In this document: positions 1-6,539 of the stretch, piece by piece
Position numbering within the stretch: position 1 is the stretch's first letter
Layout of the letters: each line of letters opens with the position of its first letter
Assembly: GCA_964434955.1 (NCBI GenBank)
Contig: CAYSXI010000169.1
Location: 1-11,471, forward strand
Length of the DNA: 11,471 nt
Reading direction: 5' to 3'
Source of the DNA: JANQLU01 sp964434955
GTDB taxonomy: Bacteria > Planctomycetota > Planctomycetia > Pirellulales > Pirellulaceae
The notes under the pieces: model-generated
What the model was told of the DNA's origin: nothing
The model's database searches: none
Seen by the model: the letters and a program-made list of their open reading frames with translations, nothing else
Made by a program: the position numbers and the translations under genes

Positions 1-774
1 GTTGCCTTGCTTGACGCTGTTCCAGCCGATATTCATGGGGCGAAGTTTGTCGATATGTTCTTCGCTGACATAAAAAAGTCCCGCACCTTCGGGCCCCATC
101 ATCCACTTGTGCCCGTCGGCTGCCAGAAAATCGACTTTCGCCGCTTTGACATCCAACGGGAAAACGCCCATTCCCTGAATCGCATCCAGGAAGAACAGGG
201 CTCCCGCGCGATGGGCAACTTCGGCCAATTCCGCCACATCGATTCGATACCCGCTCGCATAGCCCACCCAACTGGCGGACACCATGCGCGTTGAACTGTC
301 GCACGCGTCGGCAATGCGTTGGGGACAGACTTTGATACCGTCACGTTCCACGACGCGAATCTCGACGCCTTTTTTCTCCAGGGCCATCCAAGGATAGAGA
401 TTGCTGGGGAATTCTCCGCCGGGAATAACCACATTATCGCCCGGTTGCCAATCAAATCCATCGGAAACCAGATTGATACCGAAGGTCGTATTGGCCACAA
501 ACGCGATTTCCGTGGCTTCCGCTCCGATCAGTCGTGCTGCAGTTGAGCGGATTTCTTCCAGCCTTCGGGCCCAACTGGGCCAAACGACGTCGCCTTCGTT
601 TTGACTTTCCATCATCCACGTCGTGATCGCTTCGGCGGAAGGCCTGGGGAGGGGCGCAACGGCAGCATGATCCATGTAGGCCCATTTGTCGGTAACCGGC
701 ATTTGGGCCCGAAAGTCGTCCCAATTGGGAGCTTGAAAATCAGTGGATGGGTTGGCTTGGGTTGATGAAGACAC
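1..774 (-). CDS. Class V aminotransferase (PLP-dependent, cysteine desulfurase/epimerase-like), C-terminus cut by window edge
   Basis: The minus strand reads open for 258 codons from a GTG at 774 to the left edge, so the C-terminal part is missing. Residues 34-41 read MDHAAVAP, the usual opening of class V aminotransferases. D197-A-I-Q200 fits the Asp that pairs with the PLP pyridine nitrogen and the Gln near O3'. K223, in DGHKWM, fits the Schiff-base lysine. These motifs support a fold-type I PLP enzyme of the cysteine desulfurase / isopenicillin-N epimerase group. The substrate cannot be told, and no active-site cysteine region is in view, so desulfurase activity is unproven. The frame stays open upstream to a TAG near 969 without any ATG; the GTG has only a modest AGGG upstream. 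The first in-frame ATG, at 702, would leave just seven residues before the Y-M-D-H-A-A region. The gene diverges from the small membrane protein gene at 1040. Confidence 0.9.
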   Translation of the reverse strand, partial: MSSSTQANPSTDFQAPNWDDFRAQMPVTDKWAYMDHAAVAPLPRPSAEAITTWMMESQNEGDVVWPSWARRLEEIRSTAARLIGAEATEIAFVANTTFGINLVSDGFDWQPGDNVVIPGGEFPSNLYPWMALEKKGVEIRVVERDGIKVCPQRIADACDSSTRMVSASWVGYASGYRIDVAELAEVAHRAGALFFLDAIQGMGVFPLDVKAAKVDFLAADGHKWMMGPEGAGLFYVSEEHIDKLRPMNIGWNSVKQGN

Positions 775-942
775 GATAGGGGCCCTGAAACGAAAAAGGG
801 AAAGCGTCGAAAGCCAGTTCAAATCGCCGAGAAAACCGCTATAATTGGGTGAGTACGGCAGAAAATTGGCTGAGATGACGGAATAATCCGAATTCTTTTT
901 TGGTGAATTCGGCCTTCGGTTTGATTTGTCTTGTCGTATCGA

Positions 943-971
943 CGTGACATCCCAAATCGGCCAATTATACT
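943..971 (+). promoter_or_regulatory. Promoter for the 67-aa membrane protein gene
   Basis: GTGACA (943-948, 5 of 6 to the sigma-70 -35 consensus) and TATACT (966-971, 5 of 6 to the -10) are separated by exactly 17 bases. Transcription would start near 978, about 60 bases before the ATG at 1040. This also argues against the upstream in-frame ATG at 926, which would lie before the promoter. Confidence 0.55.
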
Positions 972-992
972 ACCTTAGATACCACTCTTTTG
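964..992 (-). promoter_or_regulatory. Probable promoter for the class V aminotransferase
   Basis: On the minus strand a perfect TATAAT -10 box lies at 969-964. The -35 region about 17 bases upstream (992-987, CAAAAG) is poor. It would give a leader of about 180 bases before the GTG at 774. It overlaps the -10 box of the opposite promoter. Confidence 0.4.
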
Positions 993-1039
993 AAACGAGC
1001 GGAAACTTGGTAGCGCAGCAGCTTCGAGGAACAGTCGGA

Positions 1040-1243
1040 ATGCCGAAGGCACTTTGCATTGCCGCCCTGGCGATATCGTTCATTGTATTTATTTTCTTCA
1101 TGTCAGACCTTGTCTTTGGCGGTCTGGGTATGCGTGCGTTGGCGCCTTTTCGATTCGCAAGCTGGATGATGGATCTTGTTTTCTCTGGATGCGCCGTTTT
1201 CTTGGGACTGATGAGCTGGATCACGCTGAAAGAGCAAAATTAG
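1040..1243 (+). CDS. Small two-helix membrane protein, 67 aa, function unknown
   Basis: I chose the ATG at 1040 because GAGGA (1026-1030) sits nine bases before it and a good promoter lies at 943-971. The frame is open back to an ATG at 926, but that start has no such support. The protein has two hydrophobic stretches, about residues 4-27 and 45-62, joined by a short segment with two arginines, and ends in a charged LKEQN tail. It should be an integral inner-membrane protein with both ends on the same side. I recall similar 60-70-residue proteins with a central PF...MMD segment in planctomycetes, but no function is known to me. It stands alone, divergent from the aminotransferase gene, and may end at a weak hairpin over its stop codon. 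Confidence 0.65.
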   Translation: MPKALCIAALAISFIVFIFFMSDLVFGGLGMRALAPFRFASWMMDLVFSGCAVFLGLMSWITLKEQN

Positions 1244-1280
1244 CGCTGAATCGCCAGATTCCCAATCGCTAGTTTCTTTC
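1241..1280 (+). terminator. Possible weak terminator after the small membrane protein gene
   Basis: TAGCG (1241-1245, including the stop codon) can pair with CGCTA (1267-1271), with an inner AATC/GATT pairing, followed by a T-rich run. The stem is short, so this is tentative. Confidence 0.3.
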
Positions 1281-1730
1281 TGGCTTCCATTCTTATTGCT
1301 CGTCCCTTTTGCCTCGTCCCAATACGGCGGGCTACTTCGATTGCACTGGCCGAAGATGAGCTTTGGCGTCAGGATTTGCGCCGAATATTGAGGACCATTC
1401 GCGTCTGAAAATCTCGTGATTGGACGGAGGGGCAATCGTCGATTGGCAAATTTCCTACCCCGTTTCAGGCGGACAAATTCAGATTAATTCCTGATTCCTA
1501 TTTGTTTTTGCCGATTCCAAAACGGGACGACAAGCGTTGAATCTTAAGTTCGAAGCGAGTGCATTGCCTGCCGAGTGATGATCGCCGGCCAGTTTGCCCG
1601 CAAATTTTGCGAAACTGCCTTTTTTGAACGAAATTGCTGGCAAAAGCGTCAAAGCCGATGACAAATCTTCGTCCCTGAAATTGAAACGGTTACAATAGTT
1701 TTAAAGCCGTTTGTGAATTGGAGTTTCTCG
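1244..1730. other. 487-base spacer without a convincing gene
   Basis: No reading frame here has both a ribosome site and a protein-like composition. A minus-strand frame of 61 codons (1664-1479) lacks recognisable features. Visible items are the weak hairpin at 1241-1271, a perfect short inverted repeat CGCAAA-T-TTTGCG (1599-1611), and, near the right end, TACAAT (1691-1696), which could be the -10 box of the next gene, leaving a leader of about 28 bases. No good -35 box goes with it. Confidence 0.5.
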
Positions 1731-2822
1731 ATGTCGAAGCAACTTTCCCGAAGAACCGCCATCAAGCAGGCCCTTTTGGGTGGCGCCGCTGCCGCCGGTT
1801 GCCTGGGTTGGTCCGGAACTTTGGCTGCAAATCCATTGGCCAGCCGCGGAACGATGAGGGAAACGACAGGCTTTGCGGCCGACAAGGAGAAATGGGACAA
1901 GGCCACCGAGAACGGTTTGAAATGGTTGGCCGGCAAACAAAACAAGAACGGCTACTGGCCTCAGAAATCTTACCCGACGGCGATCACGGCCCTGGCCGGA
2001 ACGGCTTTGATTTGTTCGGGTTCGACGACGACGCAGGGTCCCTATTCGAAAAACATTCGACGAACCGTCGACTATTTGATTGCTCGAATGGACAAAAAGT
2101 CGGGTCTGATCGGCGACAAAAACCGCGATGATCGATACACCTACGGGCATGGATTCGCCATGCTGTTTCTTTCCCAGGTCCTCGGAGAGGAAGAAGATTC
2201 CGATCGTCGTGAGGAATTGGTTGAAGTTTTGGAAAAGGCGGTCAAGTTCAGTGTGGACGCCCAAACCAAAGCCGGTGGTTGGGGCTATGTGAGCGCCAAA
2301 GACAACAGTACGTTTGACGAAGGTTCGACGACGATTACCCAGGTTCAGGGATTGCGGGGTTGCCGAAACGCTGGTTTGACCGTGCCCAAGAAAGTCATCG
2401 AAAACGCCAAGAAGTACATTTACGATTGTAAGAACGCCGACGGAGGGATTTCTTACAGCTCGAAAAACAAAGGTTCCAGTCGGCCAGCGATTACCGCGGC
2501 CGCACTTGCCGCGCTCTACAATGCCGGTGACTACAAGAGCAAACACATTCCCGAGATGTGGGCCTACTGCAAAAAGCAGTTGCACAAGCTGAATACGAAC
2601 TCAGGCCACTGGCAATATACGTACCTCTATTACAGCCAGGTGGTTTATCGCCAGGAAGAAGAGGTCTGGAAGCCATTCCGCGACAAACTTTATAACAAGC
2701 TCGCTGGTGAGCAGCAGGCCAACGGATCGTGGACGGGAAATATCTCGCCGACTTACACGACTTCCTGCAACCTGATCATGATGCAGATCGATAAAGGATA
2801 TTTGCCGATCTATCAGAAATAG
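1731..2822 (+). CDS. Tat-exported prenyltransferase/squalene-cyclase-repeat (alpha/alpha toroid) protein
   Basis: The ATG at 1731 has GGAG (1720-1723) seven bases before it and gives 363 residues. The upstream in-frame ATG at 1713 lies before that ribosome site. The N-terminus is a twin-arginine signal: SRRTAIK (residues 6-12), then a hydrophobic Ala/Gly/Leu stretch to about residue 34, so export in folded form is expected. The rest is repeated helical units with QW-like turns: G-Y-W (74-76), G-G-W (182-184), G-G (238-239), G-S-W (332-334). Residues about 200-231, with TTITQ and AGLTVPKK, match terpenoid-cyclase-like repeat proteins. I see no DxDD acid motif as in squalene-hopene cyclase, so terpene cyclisation is unlikely. 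The fold may instead bind a ligand, polymer or protein. Such proteins are common in planctomycetes; the role is unknown. It has no obvious operon partner. Confidence 0.85.
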   Translation: MSKQLSRRTAIKQALLGGAAAAGCLGWSGTLAANPLASRGTMRETTGFAADKEKWDKATENGLKWLAGKQNKNGYWPQKSYPTAITALAGTALICSGSTTTQGPYSKNIRRTVDYLIARMDKKSGLIGDKNRDDRYTYGHGFAMLFLSQVLGEEEDSDRREELVEVLEKAVKFSVDAQTKAGGWGYVSAKDNSTFDEGSTTITQVQGLRGCRNAGLTVPKKVIENAKKYIYDCKNADGGISYSSKNKGSSRPAITAAALAALYNAGDYKSKHIPEMWAYCKKQLHKLNTNSGHWQYTYLYYSQVVYRQEEEVWKPFRDKLYNKLAGEQQANGSWTGNISPTYTTSCNLIMMQIDKGYLPIYQK

Positions 2823-2961
2823 CCAGAAATTGGGGATCCAGGTGCGGTTTCGCCGGATCGGGAGGCCCAAGTAACGCCTTCGGATCGAGGGCTGTCCAAA
2901 GGGCAAACTCCCGTTTTTCCCGCTGAAATTTGCCGAATTGGATTTCCCGTCATTTAAGCTC

Positions 2962-2990
2962 TAGACAAACTGGGGCGGATTTCGGATATT
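2962..2990 (+). promoter_or_regulatory. Probable rpsT promoter
   Basis: TAGACA (2962-2967, 5 of 6 to the -35 consensus) is followed 17 bases later by GATATT (2985-2990, 4 of 6 to the -10). Transcription would start near 2997, leaving a leader of about 40 bases before the rpsT ATG. Confidence 0.4.
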
Positions 2991-3036
2991 GATCCGTTCG
3001 CAAAAGTCCAAGTAAACCTTCAAATTTGTAGTTGAA

Positions 3037-3309
3037 ATGCCAAATACACAAAGTGCCAAAAAGCGATTGCGACAGAATGTTGTTCGTCGTATGCGTAATC
3101 GGATGATCAAGTCATCAATGAAGACTCAAATCAAGCGAGTTCTGACGTTGGCGGAAGAAGGCAAGGTTGAAGAAGCAGAAGCTCAATATCCCAACGCAGC
3201 CAAACAGCTGGATCAAGCTGGCCACAAAAATGTGATTCACAAGAATGCAGCGGCCCGCCAGAAGTCTCGCCTGCAACGTGCGATCAAGCGGGCAAAGGCC
3301 GCTGGCTAG
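3037..3309 (+). CDS. rpsT: Small ribosomal subunit protein bS20
   Basis: bS20 binds 16S rRNA in the body of the 30S subunit and is needed for its assembly. The 90-residue product has the family's features: an N-terminal SAKKRLRQN segment (residues 6-14) followed by long basic helices, R/K-rich ends, and the conserved I-H-K-N-A-A-A-R-x-K-S-R-L stretch near residues 67-79. Its length is close to the usual 85-90. The ATG at 3037 is the only sensible start, although no strong Shine-Dalgarno is visible. After the TAG (3307-3309) the same frame continues for 18 sense codons (G-K-Q-A-K-A-A-G-S...) to a second TAG at 3364-3366, just before the terminator. Part of this lies in a tandem duplication (3291-3344), which suggests the C-terminus was once longer. 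It is probably transcribed alone. Confidence 0.96.
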   Translation: MPNTQSAKKRLRQNVVRRMRNRMIKSSMKTQIKRVLTLAEEGKVEEAEAQYPNAAKQLDQAGHKNVIHKNAAARQKSRLQRAIKRAKAAG

Positions 3310-3344
3310 GGCAAGCAGGCAAAGGCCGCAGGCTCGGGCACAGC
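3291..3344 (+). repeat. 27-base tandem duplication across the rpsT stop codon
   Basis: Units 3291-3317 and 3318-3344 match for the first 12 bases, and again around GGCT-GGGCA, before diverging at the ends. The period of 27 keeps the rpsT frame, so the Ala-Lys-Ala-Ala-Gly coding stretch occurs twice. The TAG stop in the first unit (3307-3309) corresponds to TCG serine in the second (3334-3336), a single base difference. Confidence 0.8.
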
Positions 3345-3370
3345 CAAGTCGAGTCAATCGAAATAGCTTG

Positions 3371-3392
3371 AACCGCCGATAGGCGGTTTTTT
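3371..3392 (+). terminator. Intrinsic terminator of rpsT
   Basis: AACCGCC (3371-3377), loop GATA, GGCGGTT (3382-3388) form a perfect seven-pair stem, and six T run from 3387 to 3392. There is no T run on the opposite strand, so it should act only on rpsT transcripts. Confidence 0.9.
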
Positions 3393-3528
3393 CTTGCGCA
3401 AATTGAAGCGATCGCGGACCTTCGACTTTCGCTGGTGCATTCTTCCGCCCGCGCACTTTTCAGCCCGCACAGCCCGAATTCTTTTCAGCCAGCGCAGTTT
3501 GGAGCCGATGCGGCCCGGCACCCGGCAA

Positions 3529-4704
3529 CTAGCGCCGCCGCGACTTGGTTTTCCTTTTCGCTTTTGGCGCGGCTTTCATTCTGCCTCGGCCGCTGGATAC
3601 CACGTTCTTTGAATTCCCGGCGGTTGATTTCTTTTTGCCCGAGACCTTTTTTCGCCGGGTGCCCGATTTACTGATGACGACTTTTTTCTTGTTGGAACGA
3701 GCGGGGGCACGACGTCCGCCGGCGGAACGTGATTCTTCGGAACGTGACTTTCGTTCCGAATCGCCGCGCGGCTGCGTGGAGGCCCGTTGGTTGGCGGACT
3801 TGCCGTGGCTTTCGGCCGATCGCCGAAGTGCCGAAATCTCATCGTCGGTCAACTTGCGGTGCCCGCCTGTCGGCAGCACCCCGATTTTGAGCGGGCCGAT
3901 TGCGATCCGTTTGAGTCGCAAAACCTTGTGTCCAATCCTGGCCAACAGGCGACGAATTTCACGATTACGACCTTCATCCAAAACGATTTCCAATTCGCTG
4001 AAATTCTTCCGCCGCTTTCGGACTTTTACACGTTGAACTTGGGCGAATCCTTCGGCGAGATGGACTCCCTCACGTAACATGTTTAGGGCTTCAGGGCCGG
4101 GGCTCCCGGCGACCTGGACGTGATAGATTTTCTCAACGCCATACTTGGGGTGTGTCAGCTGGTTGGCCAACTCGCCGTCGTTGGTTAGCAGAATCAATCC
4201 TTCGCTGGATTTGTCCAATCGGCCAACCGTGAACACGCGCTGCTCGGAGCTAATCAAATCGATAACTTTCGCGCGGCCCGTCGGGTCTTTGCTGGTGGAA
4301 ATCACTCCGGCTGGTTTGTTGACGACAAAGTACTGTTTTCGCTGCCTTTTGATGACCTCGCCATCGACGGAGACCTTTTGCTTGTCGGGGTCAACCGTTG
4401 TTCCCAGGCGAGTCACGACGACCTTGTCGACCTCAACGCGGCCCTCGGTGATCAGTTCTTCGCAGCTTCGGCGGCTTCCAAAGCCCGCCAGCGCCAGGAC
4501 TTTTTGCAAACGAACTTCGCCAGTCTGGCTTCGCCTGGCAGGACGTGCGCGCGAGGCACTCTTTTTGCTCGTTGAACTGGGGCGGCGAGCGGAGCCAGGT
4601 TTTCGGCCTTCTGATGCGGAACGGCTCCCGGGTTTGCCGCGTTTCGGTCGACCGGAATCACGATTTTCGCGAGACGGTTTTCGAGCTGATTTCTTTTTTG
4701 CCAC
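3529..4704 (-). CDS. rluB: RsuA/RluB-family pseudouridine synthase with long basic N- and C-terminal tails
   Basis: The enzyme should isomerise a specific uridine in rRNA to pseudouridine; RluB homologues act on 23S rRNA. Residues about 64-111 form an S4 RNA-binding domain, with QKVLALAGFGSRR near 67-79. The catalytic domain follows: GRLD (161-164) carries the expected catalytic D164 and continues into GLILLTNDGELANQL, then KIYHVQV (192-198), and EGRNREIRRLL (244-254), the family's C-terminal signature. The start is a GTG at 4704 with GAGGA five bases upstream. At 391 residues it is much longer than the usual 240-290 because of low-complexity Lys/Arg/Ser tails (1-62 and about 295-391), which probably bind RNA non-specifically. 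Assignment to RluB rather than RsuA or RluE/F is likely, not certain. It lies downstream of mntR on the same strand, separated by 199 bases, and converges on rpsT. Confidence 0.9.
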   Translation of the reverse strand: MAKKKSARKPSRENRDSGRPKRGKPGSRSASEGRKPGSARRPSSTSKKSASRARPARRSQTGEVRLQKVLALAGFGSRRSCEELITEGRVEVDKVVVTRLGTTVDPDKQKVSVDGEVIKRQRKQYFVVNKPAGVISTSKDPTGRAKVIDLISSEQRVFTVGRLDKSSEGLILLTNDGELANQLTHPKYGVEKIYHVQVAGSPGPEALNMLREGVHLAEGFAQVQRVKVRKRRKNFSELEIVLDEGRNREIRRLLARIGHKVLRLKRIAIGPLKIGVLPTGGHRKLTDDEISALRRSAESHGKSANQRASTQPRGDSERKSRSEESRSAGGRRAPARSNKKKVVISKSGTRRKKVSGKKKSTAGNSKNVVSSGRGRMKAAPKAKRKTKSRRR

Positions 4705-4831
4705 GGGAATCCTCAGTTAGGGCGTTTTTTCGTTGGTCTTGGTGAAAGTAAATCATTGGCACCCATCCGTTTGCCGCTTTGCGCTTCACGAGCCAATGGT
4801 GTTGGAAATAGATCGCGCTGAATGGGTTCGT

Positions 4832-4898
4832 GCACCAAATCGTCATTTGCGCAATATCGTTTTTGCCCACCTGGCAAATGCGCCGACTTGATTGGTGC
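4832..4898 (-). other. Nested inverted repeats just after the mntR stop codon
   Basis: GCACCAA (4832-4838) can pair with TTGGTGC (4892-4898). Inside, CATTTGC (4844-4850) can pair with GCAAATG (4874-4880), while TTTGCC (4862-4867) can pair with GGCAAA (4873-4878), so the last two pairings exclude each other. The block starts five bases beyond the mntR stop. No T run follows, so it is not an ordinary terminator. It may be a transcript 3' structure or chance. Confidence 0.3.
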
Positions 4899-4903
4899 GT
4901 CGT

Positions 4904-5326
4904 TTATTTCGTTCGTTCTTTCAGAAAGCGTTTCATGGCGGCAAGCGTCTTGGGGCTTACGTGGTGCTCGATTCCTTCGCTATCAATCTCAGCGGTGCGT
5001 TGATCAACGCCAATCGACATCAAAAAATCAAATACGATCTGGTGCCGTTGCCTGACCCGGTTGGCGAGCTTGGTCCCTTCGGATGTTAGCTCGATCGGTC
5101 GATAAGGCTCAGTGGTCAGCAGCTTCTCAGACTGTAACCGCCGAACAATTCGCGAAACCGTCACGTGACTCACATTGAAATGGCGTGCCAAATGAAGCAC
5201 GCGACATTCGCCGCCGTCCGCAATGATGTCCGCGATCGCTTCGACATAATCTTCCGCCGTTTCGTTGGCGTGGTGGTCCCGTGTCCGTGAAAACGGGACC
5301 GATCGTTCGTTGATCGAGTTTTCCAT
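4904..5326 (-). CDS. mntR: DtxR/MntR-family manganese-responsive transcriptional repressor
   Basis: MntR is a dimeric repressor that binds DNA when loaded with Mn(II) and usually shuts off manganese uptake genes. The 140-residue product (B. subtilis MntR has 142) has an N-terminal winged helix-turn-helix, with recognition-helix region SHVTVSRIVRRL (53-64), followed by a dimerisation domain. Aligned by eye with B. subtilis MntR, all six metal ligands are present: D26 and E29 (AEDYVEAI), H95 (QRHQ), and E117, E120, H121 (EGIEHH). That makes manganese more likely than iron as effector. The ATG at 5326 has only a weak ribosome site. A perfect TATAAT lies at 5367-5362 with an operator-like palindrome at its -35 position, so autoregulation is likely. 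There is no C-terminal SH3-like domain, as expected for MntR rather than DtxR/IdeR. No manganese transporter gene is in the window. Confidence 0.92.
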   Translation of the reverse strand: MENSINERSVPFSRTRDHHANETAEDYVEAIADIIADGGECRVLHLARHFNVSHVTVSRIVRRLQSEKLLTTEPYRPIELTSEGTKLANRVRQRHQIVFDFLMSIGVDQRTAEIDSEGIEHHVSPKTLAAMKRFLKERTK

Positions 5327-5361
5327 GAATGCTTAATCAAGTGCTTTGTTTCAATGTTTCT

Positions 5362-5390
5362 ATTATACCCCTTGGCAAGATCCGTAGCCA
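5362..5390 (-). promoter_or_regulatory. mntR promoter
   Basis: A perfect TATAAT -10 box lies at 5367-5362 on the minus strand. The -35 position (5390-5385, TGGCTA) is inside the first palindromic site, so a bound repressor would block RNA polymerase. The predicted leader before the ATG at 5326 is about 30 bases. Confidence 0.6.
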
Positions 5391-5397
5391 TTGCTAC
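5384..5397. promoter_or_regulatory. MntR operator-like palindrome, site 1
   Basis: GTAGCCATTGCTAC is a palindrome at 12 of 14 positions, with core TAGC-N4-GCTA. As I recall it, the enterobacterial mntH MntR box has the same core and spacing. It overlaps the -35 region of mntR. It is preceded by ATCC, as is site 2. Confidence 0.6.
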
Positions 5398-5405
5398 AAA
5401 TATCC

Positions 5406-5419
5406 GTAGCACGTGCTAC
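5406..5419. promoter_or_regulatory. MntR operator-like palindrome, site 2
   Basis: GTAGCACGTGCTAC is a perfect 14-base palindrome with the same TAGC-N4-GCTA core as site 1. The two centres are 22 bases apart, about two helical turns, which would place two dimers on the same DNA face. It ends 40 bases before the DUF1559 start at 5460, so it might also affect that gene. Confidence 0.6.
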
Positions 5420-5459
5420 ATTTTGTCTGGCCCCAGGAACGCGTTTTCGGATCCGAGTC

Positions 5460-6539
5460 ATGAATTCAAGAAGTCGCAGTGGATTTACCTTGGTTGAGTT
5501 GTTAGTCGTGATCGCGGTGATCGGCATACTACTCGGAATGTTGGTGCCCGCCGTTCAAAGTGTTCGCTCAGCCGCCCGTCGTTCGACCTGTTCCAATCGG
5601 CTTCGCCAACACTTGGTGGCGATGCAGAATTTCGAAAGCACGTTCAAGTACTTTCCACCAGGATTTTCGTCGACCCCAACCGACGACGGCACCGTGCCCT
5701 CGGGAATCTACATTGATCCGGTGACCTGGAATGCGGGGCCCGGTTGGGGCTGGACCGCTTATTTGTTGCCTTTCATGGATGGCGCCAATCTACATTCGCG
5801 AATTGACTTTCGAGTTCCTATTTGGGCCGCTCAACATCGGGACGTCATTCAAACCCAGTTTTCCGTGTTCTTGTGCCCCTCCTCGTCCGGGGACGACCAG
5901 CCCTTTGAAATTGTCGACGACGCGCAGAACCCATTCTCGCCCGATGGCAACACACCGCTTGTTTTGGGGCGATCGCACTACGTTGCCAGCCATGGCCAGG
6001 AATCGGCCTGGGGCCCGGAGGCAGGTGTCGATCTGACCGGCATTGTGTTTTCAAATATCTATACGTCGGAAACGCGCGAGGTTGATATCTACGGCGACGT
6101 TTCCCGAGTGGCGGATGGGCCGTTCTATCGCAATTCGAAAACCCAGATGTCGGAAGTTCGTGACGGCACCACCAACACAATTTTTCTCGGCGAGCATTCG
6201 TCACGCTTGAGCGACAAGACTTGGGTCGGGGTGGTTCCCAGCGCGACGGTTCATCCCAGATTTTCAACACCGGAAAACGGACCTGATGGGGCTGCCACGC
6301 TGGTTCTCGTTCACGCCGGACCATCCGGAGGAGAATTGGATATCACCGGGTTTCCAATCGTTCACCCAATCAACTTTCCAACGTTTCACGTTGGGCAGAT
6401 GTATGCCGAACATCCAGCGGGAGGAAACGTGGCGATGGGTGACGGCTCGGTCCATTTCATCGCCCAGTCGATTGATCTGATTACCTTTGCTGAATTGAGC
6501 AGCATTAATGAAGGTGAAATCATCGGGGAATGGAGATGA
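5460..6539 (+). CDS. DUF1559 family protein with prepilin-type N-terminal cleavage/methylation signal
   Basis: The 359-residue product starts with a type IV prepilin-like signal: MNSRSRSG then FTLVE, with cleavage expected after G8 and the mature Glu at position 5 (E13), followed by a hydrophobic helix to about residue 33. The N-terminal S-N-x-L-x-Q region follows (about 45-49), and the protein ends with the H-X9-DG motif, from H-P-A-G-G to M-G-D-G near residue 326. This is the planctomycete DUF1559/SBP_bac_10 architecture, present in very many copies per genome. The proteins are thought to be exported and pseudopilin-like; a defined function is unknown. The ATG at 5460 puts the cleavage motif in the usual place, whereas the upstream in-frame ATG at 5391 would add 23 residues and lies inside operator site 1. 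Its stop overlaps the next start (ATGA), implying translational coupling. Confidence 0.93.
   Translation: MNSRSRSGFTLVELLVVIAVIGILLGMLVPAVQSVRSAARRSTCSNRLRQHLVAMQNFESTFKYFPPGFSSTPTDDGTVPSGIYIDPVTWNAGPGWGWTAYLLPFMDGANLHSRIDFRVPIWAAQHRDVIQTQFSVFLCPSSSGDDQPFEIVDDAQNPFSPDGNTPLVLGRSHYVASHGQESAWGPEAGVDLTGIVFSNIYTSETREVDIYGDVSRVADGPFYRNSKTQMSEVRDGTTNTIFLGEHSSRLSDKTWVGVVPSATVHPRFSTPENGPDGAATLVLVHAGPSGGELDITGFPIVHPINFPTFHVGQMYAEHPAGGNVAMGDGSVHFIAQSIDLITFAELSSINEGEIIGEWR

Noticed and set aside
99..500. 133-codon minus-strand frame inside the aminotransferase gene
   Set aside because: The other minus-strand frame gives an uninterrupted aminotransferase with all key residues, so this one is a shadow.
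926..1039. N-terminal extension of the small membrane protein to an ATG at 926
   Set aside because: It would begin before the predicted promoter, has no ribosome site and adds a segment unlike the rest; the ATG at 1040 is better supported.
1701..2585. 294-codon minus-strand frame opposite the Tat-exported toroid protein
   Set aside because: It lies inside a clearly recognisable gene on the other strand and its translation has no family features; long antisense frames are common at this base composition.
3456..3490. Ten-base direct repeat CTTTTCAGCC (3456-3465 and 3481-3490)
   Set aside because: Only two short copies in an intergenic stretch, with no associated structure; probably chance.
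4145..4720. 191-codon plus-strand frame opposite the pseudouridine synthase gene
   Set aside because: Shadow of the real gene; Ser/Arg-rich translation follows from the codons of the opposite strand.
4658..4870. 70-codon minus-strand frame between mntR and the pseudouridine synthase gene
   Set aside because: It overlaps the start of the synthase gene in another frame, has no good ribosome site and no recognisable protein.
5391..5459. N-terminal extension of the DUF1559 protein to an ATG at 5391
   Set aside because: It would run through the operator palindromes and push the prepilin cleavage site too far inside the protein.
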